Below, in pieces: positions 5,837-6,285 of a DNA stretch of 6,285 nt. Every line of letters starts with the position of its first letter. The stretch's first letter is position 1. Below the pieces are notes generated by a model. The model had not been told where the DNA came from, ran no database searches, and saw nothing but the letters and a program-made list of their open reading frames with translations. The stretch lies in the NCBI GenBank assembly GCA_018816605.1, contig JAHIVS010000083.1, forward strand, positions 1 through 6,285, given 5' to 3'. The translations under genes and the position numbers were made by a program. The DNA is from Pseudomonadota bacterium (GTDB lineage: Bacteria; Desulfobacterota; Desulfobacteria; Desulfobacterales; Desulfobacteraceae).

Positions 5837-6285
5837 TGTAGATATCTGTTTTATAACGGGACAGATTTACGGGGTCTGCAAACCAGTCAATTGTTTGCTT
5901 TAATCCTGTCTCCAGTGAATACCCCGGTAAAAAACCTGTGAGCTGTTTTATCCGGGTATTGTCACAGCAAAGCCTGAACACTTCTGAATCCTTGGGGCGT
6001 ACTCTTTGTTTGTCCGTGATGAATTCAACGTCAGACTTCATTAGTTTCTTGATCAAATCCAGGGTATCTGCCACGGAGGTCTCAACCCCTGACCCAATGT
6101 TGATCACCTCTCCTATGGTTTTGTCAGACCGGGCCAGGGCCACAAACCCCTTGCAGGTGTCCAGTACGTAATTAAAATCCCGGGTGGGGGATATGTCTCC
6201 CAATTGGATCTGTTTTTTCCCTGCGGCAATCTGTCCGATAATCGTGGGAATAACGGCCCGGGCGCTTTGCCGGGGGCCGTAGGTG
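5829..6285 (-). CDS. legB: NAD-dependent sugar-nucleotide 4,6-dehydratase, LegB-type, C-terminal part, cut by window edge
   Basis: The reading frame stays open to the window edge and gives the last 151 residues of an extended short-chain dehydrogenase; the family is about 330 residues, so the Rossmann NAD site and catalytic YxxxK lie outside. The fragment begins with TYGPRQSARAVIPTI, the substrate-side loop just after the catalytic helix in this family. It continues with IAAGKKQIQLGDISPTRDF, the VINIGSG strand, RVRPKDSEV (the nucleotide-diphosphate contact region) and a final IDWF helix. The TTG at 6201-6203 is not a start, because the conserved YGPRQ loop lies upstream of it in the same frame. 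The enzyme would convert UDP- or GDP-GlcNAc to the 4-keto-6-deoxy sugar, the substrate of the next gene. PseB- or RmlB-like roles are less likely because the partner genes are of LegC, LegG and LegI type. Confidence 0.93.
   Translation of the reverse strand, partial: TYGPRQSARAVIPTIIGQIAAGKKQIQLGDISPTRDFNYVLDTCKGFVALARSDKTIGEVINIGSGVETSVADTLDLIKKLMKSDVEFITDKQRVRPKDSEVFRLCCDNTRIKQLTGFLPGYSLETGLKQTIDWFADPVNLSRYKTDIYNV

Noticed and set aside
6201..6203. TTG as the start of the gene at the right edge
   Set aside because: The same frame continues upstream through the conserved YGPRQSAR loop to the window edge, so the gene is truncated by the window and does not start there.

Overview
The window is a densely packed run of eight genes, all on the minus strand, so transcription reads from the right end to the left end. 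Together they encode an almost complete pathway for a nine-carbon acidic sugar (nonulosonic acid). The gene set fits legionaminic acid (Leg5Ac7Ac) best. The organism is probably a Gram-negative bacterium that decorates surface polysaccharide, LPS or flagella with this sugar. Gene style and the mid-range G+C are compatible with an anaerobic Desulfobacterota-type proteobacterium, but nothing here fixes the taxon, and that guess is weak.

Layout in transcription order: the 3' end of a legB-type NAD-dependent sugar-nucleotide 4,6-dehydratase (cut by the right edge); legC-type PLP aminotransferase; NeuD/LegH-type left-handed beta-helix acetyltransferase; NeuB/LegI-type nonulosonate synthase; NeuC/LegG-type hydrolysing 2-epimerase; PtmE-type nucleotidyltransferase with two N-terminal CBS domains; a SIS-domain (GmhA-like) phosphosugar protein; and the first 58 codons of a NeuA/LegF-type CMP-sugar synthetase (cut by the left edge). 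Junctions overlap by 8, 8, 1, 8 and 4 nt, followed by gaps of 6 nt and 35 nt. This is one co-transcribed, translationally coupled operon. No terminator, RNA gene, mobile element or CRISPR array was seen.

Inferred chemistry: PtmE makes an activated (probably GDP-linked) hexosamine. LegB converts the NDP-GlcNAc to the 4-keto-6-deoxy sugar, LegC aminates C4, and the NeuD/LegH protein N-acetylates that amine. LegG removes the nucleotide and epimerises C2, LegI condenses the product with phosphoenolpyruvate, and NeuA/LegF activates the acid with CTP. The SIS protein may supply or interconvert a phosphosugar upstream of PtmE, but its predicted catalytic residues differ from GmhA, so its role is open.

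The last part of the operon is compositionally different. By hand count the SIS gene and the neuA start are about 42% G+C, against about 56% in the middle of legC, and the 9-nt homopolymer runs lie there. The core pathway is well known. The SIS protein, the neuA A-tract and the composition step are the points worth a second look.
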